A stretch of DNA of 64,000 nucleotides from NCBI RefSeq assembly GCF_022637555.1, contig NZ_CP093342.1:3224001-3288000 (forward strand). The letters are read 5' to 3'. Positions 53,384-60,810 of the stretch are shown in pieces (the stretch's first letter is position 1; every line of letters starts with the position of its first letter). Origin of the DNA: Microbacterium sp. H1-D42. GTDB taxonomy: Bacteria; Actinomycetota; Actinomycetes; Actinomycetales; Microbacteriaceae. The notes beneath the pieces were generated by a model, which saw only the letters and a program-made list of their open reading frames with translations, was not told the origin of the DNA and did no database searches. The position numbers and the translations under genes were made by a program.

Positions 53384-53947
53384 TCAGGGGGTGGGCGCGC
53401 CGAGAAGAGCGGCGAGGGCGGTTTCGAGGAAGGATTCGGAGAGCGGCTCGTCATTGATGCGGGAGTGCCAGAGCACCCCGTCGATGAAGATCGCTGCGGC
53501 AGCTGCGCGCTGCTGACCGTAGTCGGCGACGAGGAAGCCGGCCATCTGCTGCGACCAGCGACGGGCGAGTTCACGCAGCTGCGGGTCGTTCACCGCGGCT
53601 GTGACGACGGCGCGATCGGCCTCGATCGCGTGCGCGTCGGCGAGTCCCTGCGCGAGCAGTTCGGCGAGGACGGCCGGTGTCGCGCCGCGCTCGTCGAGAG
53701 CTGCGCGGATGCTGTCGACGCGCAGATCGACCTCTGCGACCAGAAAGTGCAGCGCCTCGGCGCGCAGGTCGTCGAGGGTCGCGAAGTACTGTGTGGTGGC
53801 GCCGAGAGGCACGCCGGCGCGGGCGGCGATGAGGCGGTGTGTGAGTGCGCCGACGCCGATCTCGACGATCAGCTCAGCGGCGGCCTCGACGATCGCGCGT
53901 CGTCGGCTCTCCGGATCGCGCTTGCGGCGCGGCACAGCGTCGGTCAT
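53384..53947 (-). CDS. TetR/AcrR-family regulator
   Basis: This 187-residue repressor has an N-terminal helix-turn-helix (RRRAIVEAAAELIVEIGVGALTHRLIAARAGVPLGATTQYF) and a helical ligand domain. The ATG at 53947 has a GGGGAG ribosome site and is preferred over the ATG at 53968, which would lie on the operator-like palindrome. It is transcribed into the RND pump gene with a 15-base gap, so it likely autoregulates and controls the pump. Confidence 0.9.
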   Translation of the reverse strand: MTDAVPRRKRDPESRRRAIVEAAAELIVEIGVGALTHRLIAARAGVPLGATTQYFATLDDLRAEALHFLVAEVDLRVDSIRAALDERGATPAVLAELLAQGLADAHAIEADRAVVTAAVNDPQLRELARRWSQQMAGFLVADYGQQRAAAAAIFIDGVLWHSRINDEPLSESFLETALAALLGAPTP

Positions 53948-53961
53948 CCCCACTCCCCTTC

Positions 53962-53975
53962 TGTACATTTGTACA
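53962..53975 (-). promoter_or_regulatory. Candidate TetR operator TGTACATTTGTACA
   Basis: Two TGTACA palindromes around TT sit 15 bases before the TetR start, in the expected place for autorepression. Confidence 0.55.
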
Positions 53976-54046
53976 TTTCGGGGCTTGGAGGCGGCTGAGA
54001 ACCGTCAGCGAGCCGGCACCGAACGCGAAGTGTCAGGCCGACAGCG

Positions 54047-54406
54047 TCACAGGGCCGCACCGAGCACCAGCCCGACCGTCGCCGCGAGAAGGCCGGCGAC
54101 CAGCATCCCCACCGCATTGACGATGGATGCCGGACGCTCGCCGTCCCGCCACAGCGCGACCGTGTCGACCATCGCCGTCGAGAACGTGGTGTACCCGCCC
54201 AGGAAGCCGGCGCCGACGACGAACGCCGCACCGGGCAGCGCCCCGACGACGAGACCCAGCGCAAGGGAGCCGGTGATGTTGATGAGCATCACTCCCCAGG
54301 GGAAGCGCGTTCCGGTGAGCCGCGCGACGCCAAGGTCGACGAGGTAGCGCACACCGGCGCCGAGTCCGCCGCACGCGGCGGCGAGGAGGAAGACCAGCGG
54401 ACTCAT
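54047..54406 (-). CDS. crcB: CrcB/Fluc fluoride channel subunit
   Basis: This 119-residue four-helix membrane protein forms dual-topology fluoride export channels. It has the family signature GFLGGYTTFSTAMVDTVAL and the early Asn segment NITGSLALGLVVG. The ATG at 54406 overlaps the preceding crcB stop (ATGA). In actinobacteria adjacent pairs usually form a heterodimer with opposed topologies. No fluoride riboswitch was recognised upstream of the pair. Confidence 0.93.
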   Translation of the reverse strand: MSPLVFLLAAACGGLGAGVRYLVDLGVARLTGTRFPWGVMLINITGSLALGLVVGALPGAAFVVGAGFLGGYTTFSTAMVDTVALWRDGERPASIVNAVGMLVAGLLAATVGLVLGAAL

Positions 54407-54798
54407 GCGGCTGCCCTTGCCCGGCCGCCGCGGCGCCGTCCGAACCACAGGCCGAGGGCCGCCGCAGCGAGCCCGAGCACGATGCTCCCGACGACGTAGC
54501 CGGCGGCGATCAGCGGGGCATCCGACCACAGCCCCACGGCATCGACGGTGAACGCGCTGTAGGTCGTGAAGCCGCCGAGGATGCCGGTGCCGACGAAGAT
54601 GCGCAGGTCTGCTGCGGGCAGGCGCGCGACCAGCATCCCCAGCAGCAGCGAGCCGACCACGTTGGCCACCAGCACGCCGAGTGCGGCGTCGGGGATGAGC
54701 ATCCCGAGGCCGAGCCGCGCAGCAGTGCCGATCATGCCACCCGCCGCGGCGAGCGCGACCCGGCGCAGCACGGTGCGCGGCGGCGTGGGCGTGGTCAC
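54403..54798 (-). CDS. crcB: CrcB/Fluc fluoride channel subunit
   Basis: This 131-residue partner of the downstream crcB has GILGGFTTYSAFTVDAVGL and ANVVGSLLLGMLVAR, plus a strongly basic C-terminus (GRRRGGRARAAA) that would bias topology relative to its partner. The GTG at 54798 begins the conserved part; upstream in-frame residues do not look membrane-like. Confidence 0.92.
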   Translation of the reverse strand: MTTPTPPRTVLRRVALAAAGGMIGTAARLGLGMLIPDAALGVLVANVVGSLLLGMLVARLPAADLRIFVGTGILGGFTTYSAFTVDAVGLWSDAPLIAAGYVVGSIVLGLAAAALGLWFGRRRGGRARAAA

Positions 54799-54892
54799 CT
54801 GGATCACTCTATCGGGGGCGTTACGTAGACTCGGGAGACCGCTGAGGGCTCTGCTCCATATGAGTCCGCGGTGCCAGGAGGAAGACGCCCGA

Positions 54893-55609
54893 GTGCTGAC
54901 GAGAAGGATCTTCGGATGGTCGCGTCTGCTCGCTGCGGTCGTGTGCATCGTCGCGCTCGTGCATCGGATGCTGTGGGGCATGGGCGGTCAGACGATCGCC
55001 GGCGACAACTTCTTCGCCTACCTGACCATTCAGTCCAACGCTGCCTTCGCGGCACTCGCGATCGTCGCCGGCATCGTCGCGCTGCGCACTGACGAGGATC
55101 CGCGATGGCTGACCACCGCGCGAGCACTGGTACTGAGCTGGACGATCACCGCGGGTCTGGCGTTCGCGTTGATCGTCTGGCAGGCGGGCGTGCGGGGCAT
55201 CCCGATCACGGTGCCGTGGTCTGATGTGGTGCTGCATTTCGTGCTCCCCGCCTGGTCGATCGTCGCCTGGGTGCTCGGCCCTGGGCGACGTGGGGCGTCG
55301 TGGTGGGTGGTGCCGGCGGTGCTGCTGTATCCGATCGCGTGGGGGATCTTCACGATCTGGCGCGGAGCGGTGATCGGCTGGTACCCCTATTACTTCCTCG
55401 ACTCGCGGCAGGTGTCAGGGCTGCCGGAGATGATCGTCAGCTGCGCTGTCGCGCTGTCGATCTTCGCGCTCGTCGCGGCAGCACTGGTGCTGCTCAGCCG
55501 CGCCCACCCGACAGCGGGGGTCGCGCGGGTCAGCCCTGGTCCGGCTCGAGCGGCGGTGCGAAGAACGTCAGTGACGCCAGTGCGGCGACCTTCGCATCCC
55601 GTGAGCTGA
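54893..55609 (+). CDS. Pr6Pr-family membrane protein
   Basis: This 238-residue protein has six or seven hydrophobic segments and is typical of Pr6Pr-type actinobacterial membrane proteins, with FFAYLTIQSNAAFAALAIVAG, LHFVLPAWSIVAWVLGP, YPIAWGIFTIWRG and YPYYFLD. The GTG at 54893 is preceded by AGGAGGA at the right distance. The last 27 or so residues after the final helix overlap the 3' end of the opposite-strand flavin oxidase gene by 80 bases. Function unknown. Confidence 0.85.
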   Translation: MLTRRIFGWSRLLAAVVCIVALVHRMLWGMGGQTIAGDNFFAYLTIQSNAAFAALAIVAGIVALRTDEDPRWLTTARALVLSWTITAGLAFALIVWQAGVRGIPITVPWSDVVLHFVLPAWSIVAWVLGPGRRGASWWVVPAVLLYPIAWGIFTIWRGAVIGWYPYYFLDSRQVSGLPEMIVSCAVALSIFALVAAALVLLSRAHPTAGVARVSPGPARAAVRRTSVTPVRRPSHPVS

Positions 55610-56915
55610 GTGCGGCGAACTGCGCAGCGGCGCCGCCGCCGACCAGACCGACGAGCACAGGCTCGCCGGTGACGGGCTGCAGGTTGAGCCATGTGCGGAT
55701 GAGACCGTCACCTCCGACGACGTGCCAGATGGTCTCGCCTGCCTCCCAGAACGGCTCGTCGAAGCGCATCCACACGGTCTCGAGGTACCCGGGGGCGAGG
55801 TCGGCGATGGCGCCGCGATGCTCGAACGGCAGGGCAGGTGCGAACTCGATGCCCTGCTGCTGCAGCACGCCGAGCGGGGCGGTGACGATGACGCGGTCGA
55901 ATGACAGCGACTCGCCCGTACCCATCCGCAGGCTGACGCCGCGCTCGTCGTACGCGACGCGCACGACGGGTGAGGCCAGCGTCACGTCGATCTCGGTGAG
56001 GAGCTCCTCGATGAAGGCGCTCAGGTCGCCGGTCAGCCCATTGAGGGCATCCGGCGCGAAGGCCGGCGGATACCAGCTGGATGCCAGGGTCGGGTCGGCC
56101 CCGCTGGTCGCGGCCAGCCAGGCCAGTGCTGCGGCGAGGGTAGGATCCGCCGGGTCGGCGCCGTTCTGCTCGAGCGCGTCGGTGATGGGCAGGTCTGCCG
56201 GCAGGCCACTGGCGCGCTCGACCGCTTGGATGATGGGCGTGCCGTCGACGGTGTCGGTCGCCCCTTCGGCCGACCAGCCGACGGCCGAGTCGAGACGGAT
56301 CCGCTTGTCGCTGATCGTGATGAGCCGGTCATCGAGCGCCGCGACATCCTCTTCGCTGATCAGCCAGGCGCCCAGCTGCACGGGGACGGGCCAGTCGTCG
56401 TCCACGGTGCTGAGGAGGCGGCCGCCGGTGCGCTCTCGGGCTTCGAAGAGGGTCACGGAGAGGCCTGCGTCACCGATGGTGCGTGCGGCGGCGACACCGG
56501 CGGCGCCGGCGCCGATCACGGCGATGCGCTCGGAATCGGATGCTGCCGCGAGCACGCCCATGCCCGCTCGGCGGCCCGAGTCGATGGAGCCGAGCACCGT
56601 GCCCGGGTGGACCGAGTCCGTCGCCTCTCCTGCGAAGAAGACCCGCTCCATGACCGGCGTCCCGAGGGTCTCGCGACGTTTGGGGTCGGAGCCTGCGGGA
56701 ACGTAGCTGACCGCACCGAAGGAGTAGGGGTCGGTCGACCAGGTCGACCGCGCCCAGCCTGCCGGGGCGGGCACATTGGCGGGCGCTGTGGGCTTCGGCG
56801 CCGGCGTGGCCGTCTTGGTCGGCTTCGGCTCCGGCTCCGGCGTGCATGCCGCGAGAAGAACCGCGACGGCGCCGGTGCCGGCACCGACGAGCAGAGTGCG
56901 GCGAGTGATGCTCAT
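55530..56915 (-). CDS. Flavin amine oxidase-family lipoprotein with circularly permuted domain order
   Basis: This 461-residue protein is probably exported by Tat (start ITRRTLLVG) and lipidated at Cys24 (LLAAC). After a Pro/Lys/Thr-rich linker comes WARSTWSTDPYSFGAVSYVP and RVFFAGEATDSVHPGTVLGS (about 54-119), which in normal flavin amine oxidases is the C-terminal FAD segment. Only then does the N-terminal Rossmann motif follow (IAVIGAGAAGVAAART, GxGxxG at 135-140, ERTGGR at 161-166). The substrate domain comes next, and the protein stops after LVGLVGGGAAAQFAALS, exactly where the moved segment would begin. Every expected FAD segment is therefore present in rotated order. Substrate unknown; amines or amino acids are likely. 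Confidence 0.88.
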   Translation of the reverse strand: MSITRRTLLVGAGTGAVAVLLAACTPEPEPKPTKTATPAPKPTAPANVPAPAGWARSTWSTDPYSFGAVSYVPAGSDPKRRETLGTPVMERVFFAGEATDSVHPGTVLGSIDSGRRAGMGVLAAASDSERIAVIGAGAAGVAAARTIGDAGLSVTLFEARERTGGRLLSTVDDDWPVPVQLGAWLISEEDVAALDDRLITISDKRIRLDSAVGWSAEGATDTVDGTPIIQAVERASGLPADLPITDALEQNGADPADPTLAAALAWLAATSGADPTLASSWYPPAFAPDALNGLTGDLSAFIEELLTEIDVTLASPVVRVAYDERGVSLRMGTGESLSFDRVIVTAPLGVLQQQGIEFAPALPFEHRGAIADLAPGYLETVWMRFDEPFWEAGETIWHVVGGDGLIRTWLNLQPVTGEPVLVGLVGGGAAAQFAALSSRDAKVAALASLTFFAPPLEPDQG

Positions 56916-56964
56916 CGTGTTGCCAGACTACCCGCGGGGCTCGGGGAGTCGGCCGCACGCGCAG

Positions 56965-57033
56965 CGGAGGAGATCTCGCGTTCGGGAGGATCGGATGCTG
57001 AGATCCCTCCTCCCGATCATGAGATCTCCTCCG
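56965..57033 (-). terminator. Nested inverted repeat, probable terminator of the TipA-like gene
   Basis: The outer 13-base arms (CGGAGGAGATCTC and complement) enclose a nine-base inner stem (TCGGGAGGA/TCCTCCCGA) separated by four-base gaps. It lies 31 bases past the MerR gene stop and before the oxidase gene. Confidence 0.65.
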
Positions 57034-57064
57034 GATCGGGTGGGCCCTTGTTGCCAGGCTCGAC

Positions 57065-57835
57065 CTACAGGTTCCCCTCCGCGTACACCCGCAGCGCATC
57101 GCGGACGAATTCCGCTCCGACGGTGCCGCCGGCCGAAGTCGCGTAGTTGGCGGCGAAGCGCTCGTCTGCGGCGTACATCTCGGCGAGGCCGAGCACGTAG
57201 CCCTTGAGGTCGCCGCCTGGGGTGGATGCCGGGGTGCCAGGCACACCGGTGAGCCACTCCACGTGGCGGCGGGCGAGTGCCTGCGCCTCATCGGATGCCG
57301 GATCGATGCCGCTCTCGGCGGCGGATGCCCAGTCGCCGCTGAGGGCGGCGACCCGCTGCTGCCATGCGCTGCGCTCATCGGCGCTCATGCCGCGCCACCA
57401 GCGGTCGCTGTCGGCGTAGGCCTTCTTGCCCCAGCGGTTCTCGACCTCTTCCTTGTACTGGGTGTGGTCGAACCCGTCGAACATGTTCTCTGCCATGATG
57501 GCTTCTCCTTCTCGAAGTGCGGTGATGGTGGATTCGACAGAGGCGATCTGGCGTAGCATCCGATCCTGCTCCTGGCGAAGCCAGGCGAGGTGGGTCTCGA
57601 GGGCGGACGCCTCGGATGACCCGCGATCGAGCACCTCGGCGATCTGCGGCAGGCCAAGGCCGAGCTCGCGCAGCAGCAGGATGCGCTGCAGGCGCACGAG
57701 CGCCGCCTGGTCGTAGTGCCGGTAGCCGTTGCCCGCGATGCGCGCAGGGGCCAGCAGCCCGATGTCGTCGTAGTGACGCAGCGTCCTGCTGGTGGTGCCG
57801 GCAAGTCGTGCGATCTCCTGGATCGACCAGTCCAT
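57065..57835 (-). CDS. MerR-family regulator with TipAS ligand domain (TipAL-like)
   Basis: This 256-residue activator has an N-terminal MerR winged helix (WSIQEIARLAGTTSRTLRHYDDIGLL, GYRHYDQAALVRLQRILLLRELG), a coiled coil and a C-terminal TipAS domain (MFDGFDHTQYKEEVENRWGKKAY, WWRGMSADERSAWQ, YVLGLAEMYAADERFAANY). Full-length TipA senses thiopeptide-like or other multidrug ligands. The start at 57835 has an AGAGGGG ribosome site. An internal ATG at 57496 with its own AAGGAG site would yield the free TipAS form. A MerR-type palindrome in the promoter implies autoregulation. Confidence 0.93.
   Translation of the reverse strand: MDWSIQEIARLAGTTSRTLRHYDDIGLLAPARIAGNGYRHYDQAALVRLQRILLLRELGLGLPQIAEVLDRGSSEASALETHLAWLRQEQDRMLRQIASVESTITALREGEAIMAENMFDGFDHTQYKEEVENRWGKKAYADSDRWWRGMSADERSAWQQRVAALSGDWASAAESGIDPASDEAQALARRHVEWLTGVPGTPASTPGGDLKGYVLGLAEMYAADERFAANYATSAGGTVGAEFVRDALRVYAEGNL
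57496..57510 (-). promoter_or_regulatory. Internal ribosome site and start for TipAS
   Basis: AAGGAG (57505-57510) is spaced eight bases before an in-frame ATG (57494-57496) that begins MAENMFDGFDHTQYK, the very start of the TipAS domain. The classical tipA gene makes both a long and a short protein from such an arrangement. Confidence 0.7.
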
Positions 57836-57872
57836 GGCATCCGCCCCTCTCTGTCGATACCCCACGCTAAAA

Positions 57873-57889
57873 CTTGACGTTACGTCAAG
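57873..57889 (-). promoter_or_regulatory. MerR/TipA-type operator
   Basis: CTTGACGT-T-ACGTCAAG has perfect eight-base arms. On the minus strand a TTGACC -35 element (57894-57889) abuts it, so the dyad fills the promoter spacer, as in MerR-activated promoters. It lies 38 bases before the start of the TipA-like gene. Confidence 0.75.
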
Positions 57890-57923
57890 GTCAAGCGCCT
57901 CTCAGAGAACTCCCACCCAAACT

Positions 57924-57966
57924 CGAGATATATCGTGTTACCGTTCTTTCAACGCGATATATCTCG
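57924..57966 (+). promoter_or_regulatory. PadR-type operator pair
   Basis: CGAGATATATCG (57924-57935) and its exact complement CGATATATCTCG (57955-57966) flank a 19-base spacer. AT-rich ATATAT/GATATC dyads are the usual PadR target form. It lies just before the DUF4097-PadR operon, so autorepression is likely. Confidence 0.75.
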
Positions 57967-57994
57967 ATATCGCCCCCAACAAGGAGAGAACGAC

Positions 57995-58834
57995 ATGACC
58001 GAGAAGTGGCTCATCGCCCCCGGCGAAGAACGCGTCATCGACATCGCCTCCGCATCCAAGCTCAAGGTCGGGCTCGTGGGCGGACAGGTCGATGTCATCG
58101 CACACGACGAACCCGGCATCCGCATCGAGGTGCACGGCGTCACCACGAAGGAACTGCGCATCGAATCCGATGGCGGCCAGATCGAGATCGATCACCCCCA
58201 GATCGGCTGGGACAACTTCCTCGATGTCTTCCGCAACTTCGGCGCCGGCGGCCCGAAGGCCGAGGTCAGCATCGCGGTCCCCCGCGGCATCGCCCTCACG
58301 CTCGGCGTCGTCAGCGCCGGTGCGCTCGTCTCCGGCATCCGCAACGACGCCAAGCTGAACACCGTCTCGGGCGACATCATCGCCGACAGCATCACCGGCG
58401 ACCTCACCGTCAACTCCGTCTCCGGCGACGTGCAGGTGCGCGGCCTGGTGGGCTCCATCAACGCGAACAGCGTCTCGGGCGACGTGGCCGTCACGGGCAC
58501 GATGCGCAAGGCGACCGTCGACACGGTCTCGGGCGACGTGCTCGTCGACGCCATCGGCGACATGAACACGATCAACCTCAACACCGTCTCGGGTGGCATG
58601 AAGATCCGCCTCGACGAGACCCTGCCCGCCAACTACGCGCTGCGCAGCCTGAGTGGCAAGCTCATGGTCGACGGCGTCCAGCGCTCCAGCGGGGGCCTCG
58701 GCAGCTACAACGGCCAGATGGGCGAACTCGCCGGCAGCTTCGTCGACGTGCGCGCCAACTCGGTCTCGGGTGGCGTCGCAGTGCTGCGCCGGCCGCAGGT
58801 CTCGGTCGCCGACGACGCGGAGTGGGAATCATGA
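57995..58834 (+). CDS. DUF4097-type beta-strand repeat protein
   Basis: This 279-residue protein has about seven repeats of a short beta-strand unit ending VSGD or VSGG (KLNTVSGDII, VNSVSGDVQV, ANSVSGDVAV, DTVSGDVLV, LNTVSGGMKI), expected to stack as a solenoid. No signal peptide or membrane segment is seen, so it is cytosolic. An AAGGAGA ribosome site precedes the ATG at 57995. It is translationally coupled to a PadR regulator (ATGA). Such pairs are common in actinobacteria and linked to envelope stress, but the role is unknown. Confidence 0.88.
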   Translation: MTEKWLIAPGEERVIDIASASKLKVGLVGGQVDVIAHDEPGIRIEVHGVTTKELRIESDGGQIEIDHPQIGWDNFLDVFRNFGAGGPKAEVSIAVPRGIALTLGVVSAGALVSGIRNDAKLNTVSGDIIADSITGDLTVNSVSGDVQVRGLVGSINANSVSGDVAVTGTMRKATVDTVSGDVLVDAIGDMNTINLNTVSGGMKIRLDETLPANYALRSLSGKLMVDGVQRSSGGLGSYNGQMGELAGSFVDVRANSVSGGVAVLRRPQVSVADDAEWES

Positions 58835-59460
58835 GCCCCGCCGTCTTCTCGCACGGCGACCTGCGCCTGTACCTGCTCGCACTGCTGGCCGAGGCACCGC
58901 AGCACGGCTATGGCATCATCCAGGCGCTCACCGACCGCACCGGCGGAACCTACACGCCCAGCGCCGGCACGATCTATCCACGACTGGCGAAGCTCGAGGA
59001 AGAGGGCCTGGTCACCAAGACCGTCGATGGCCGCACCACGATCTACGCCATCACCGATGCCGGTCGCGCCGAGCTCGCATCCCGCGAGGAGGACCTCGTC
59101 GGCATCGAGGAGGGACTCTCCGACTCGGTGCGCCTGATCGCCAGCGAGGTGCGCCAGAGCGTGCAGGAGGCCATGCGCAGCCTTCGGGCCGACCTCGCCA
59201 CCGCCGCACAGGACGAGAAGCGCTCGGCGAAGGAGCGCACACGGGCCGAGGGGATGAGCGACGAGCGCGTCACCAGCCGCGAGCACCTTCAGCGGGCTGA
59301 TGCTGCGATCAACTCATTCCGGGCACAGGTGCGCACCGACCTGCGCACGCACGTGGCCCGCGGCGGCGTTCTGTCGGAATCCGTCGTCAAGGATCTCGAG
59401 CGCGCAATGGACGACGCCGCCCACGAGGTCACCCGCGCCCTGGCCGCCCGGTCGGAGTAA
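58831..59460 (+). CDS. PadR-family transcriptional regulator
   Basis: This 209-residue regulator has an N-terminal winged helix (LRLYLLALLAEAPQHGYGIIQALTDRTGG, SAGTIYPRLAKLEEEGLVTKT) and a long helical C-terminal half that likely dimerises. The ATG at 58831 overlaps the DUF4097 stop. The paired ATATATCG dyads upstream of the operon are its likely operator. Inducer unknown. Confidence 0.92.
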   Translation: MSPAVFSHGDLRLYLLALLAEAPQHGYGIIQALTDRTGGTYTPSAGTIYPRLAKLEEEGLVTKTVDGRTTIYAITDAGRAELASREEDLVGIEEGLSDSVRLIASEVRQSVQEAMRSLRADLATAAQDEKRSAKERTRAEGMSDERVTSREHLQRADAAINSFRAQVRTDLRTHVARGGVLSESVVKDLERAMDDAAHEVTRALAARSE

Positions 59461-59492
59461 CCCCGCTCCCGCCGGGCACCCACCCACACCTC

Positions 59493-59553
59493 GTTCCCGT
59501 ATGAGTTCGTGTCGCTTGATCGCAATTCAGGCGACACGAACTCATACGGGAAC
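59493..59553. repeat. Long perfect inverted repeat at a convergent gene junction
   Basis: Two 23-base arms (59493-59515 and 59531-59553) are exact complements around a 15-base loop. The arms are mixed in composition, unlike GC-clamped terminators, and the right arm overlaps the last codons of the MFS gene. It may act as a bidirectional terminator or be a dispersed palindromic repeat. Confidence 0.8.
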
Positions 59554-60756
59554 AGTTGTGGTTGAAGGCGGCGTCGGGAAGGCATCTGAGCGGCGGCGCC
59601 CCGGAGCAGCCAGCGCAAGTCCGATGGCCGCCTGCAGCGCGGCGCCGACGACGAGCACGGCGAGCACCGCGCCCCAGTCACCGCCAAGGCCGTGCCAGGC
59701 ACCGGCGCCCAGCGGCCCGAGCGTCGCGATCGCATAGCCGACGCCCTGGGCGACACCAGAGACCCTGGCCGTGTCGGCGGCGCTGCTGCCGGCCCGGGCG
59801 ATGAGCGCGAGCGCCAAGGGGAATGCCGCGGAGCCGATGCCGAGCAGGCCCGCCCAGACCTCGGGGGCGAGGGTCGGCGCCAGCCAGAAACCCAGCATCC
59901 CCGCGATGCTCGTGATGCCGACGACGACCACCCCGACGCGCACGCCGACCACGCTGTGCGACACGCTCACCGCGGCGATGGCGGCCGGGATGCTGAGCAG
60001 CATGACGATCGCGAGCAGCATCCCCGCGCGGGTCGGGTCGATGCCGGCGTCGATGGCGATGGTCGGCAGCCATCCCATGAGCACATAGCTCGACAGCGCC
60101 TGCAGCGCGAAGAAGCCGGTCAGCGCCCAGGTGCCGGCGGGCAGTGGGCGGCCGGAGTCGGATGCCCGTGACGCCATCGCTCCGTTCACGTCGGCGCTGC
60201 GCGCGACGAGCATCCACACCACCAGCGCGAGCATGGCGGGCAGCGCCCACATGCCGAGACCCAGCGACGACGAGCCGAGCAGAAGCGCGCTCGGCACTGC
60301 CGCGGCGGCGCCGAGAGCCGCAGCGAGCGACATCAGTGTCGTGTAGGCCGTCGTCACGGCACGGATCCGCGTGCCTGCTGCCGCGCGCACCAGCGCGGGC
60401 ATGAGCACGTTGACGACCGCGATGCCGGCGGTGGCGAATGCGGTGCCGGCGACGATGGCGATCGGATGCGGGATGCTGCGCAGCAGCAGCCCGGCGATGA
60501 GGATGACCATCGCCCAGGACACCGCGGACCCCGCGCCCAGCCGTCGACTCAGCCATGGCGTGAACACTCCCGCGATGGCGAACATCGCCGTCGGCAGCGC
60601 CGGCACCAGCACCGCCGCTTGCGGGGTGAGCGCTCCGTCGCCGATGAGCAGCGTGAGCAGCGCCGCGGCGCTGGTCACAGCGAGCCGCAGATTGACTGCG
60701 AGCAGCAGAAGGGCCACGAGCATGCGCACGAACGAGCGGCGCGAGGGGAAATTCAT
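59542..60756 (-). CDS. MFS transporter (CynX/NimT-like)
   Basis: This is a 404-residue permease with 12 hydrophobic segments and an MFS start MLVALLLLAVNLRLAVTSAAALL. The NLR motif in helix 1 and the layout fit the CynX/NimT group of anion and drug-like exporters or importers. The cytosolic loop after helix 6 is short. It is divergent from a GntR regulator that probably controls it; the 54-base gap contains TCTAACGTCTAG-like repeats. The C-terminal tail overlaps a long palindrome. Confidence 0.88.
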   Translation of the reverse strand: MNFPSRRSFVRMLVALLLLAVNLRLAVTSAAALLTLLIGDGALTPQAAVLVPALPTAMFAIAGVFTPWLSRRLGAGSAVSWAMVILIAGLLLRSIPHPIAIVAGTAFATAGIAVVNVLMPALVRAAAGTRIRAVTTAYTTLMSLAAALGAAAAVPSALLLGSSSLGLGMWALPAMLALVVWMLVARSADVNGAMASRASDSGRPLPAGTWALTGFFALQALSSYVLMGWLPTIAIDAGIDPTRAGMLLAIVMLLSIPAAIAAVSVSHSVVGVRVGVVVVGITSIAGMLGFWLAPTLAPEVWAGLLGIGSAAFPLALALIARAGSSAADTARVSGVAQGVGYAIATLGPLGAGAWHGLGGDWGAVLAVLVVGAALQAAIGLALAAPGRRRSDAFPTPPSTTTVPV

Positions 60757-60810
60757 CTAACCATCCAGAGGTCTAACGTCTAGCCATTGTAACTGCTCTA
60801 GACTGGGCGA

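Noticed and set aside
54799-54892. Fluoride riboswitch before the crcB pair
   Set aside because: The short upstream region does not show the conserved crcB-motif segments, and the gap to the divergent gene is under 100 bases.
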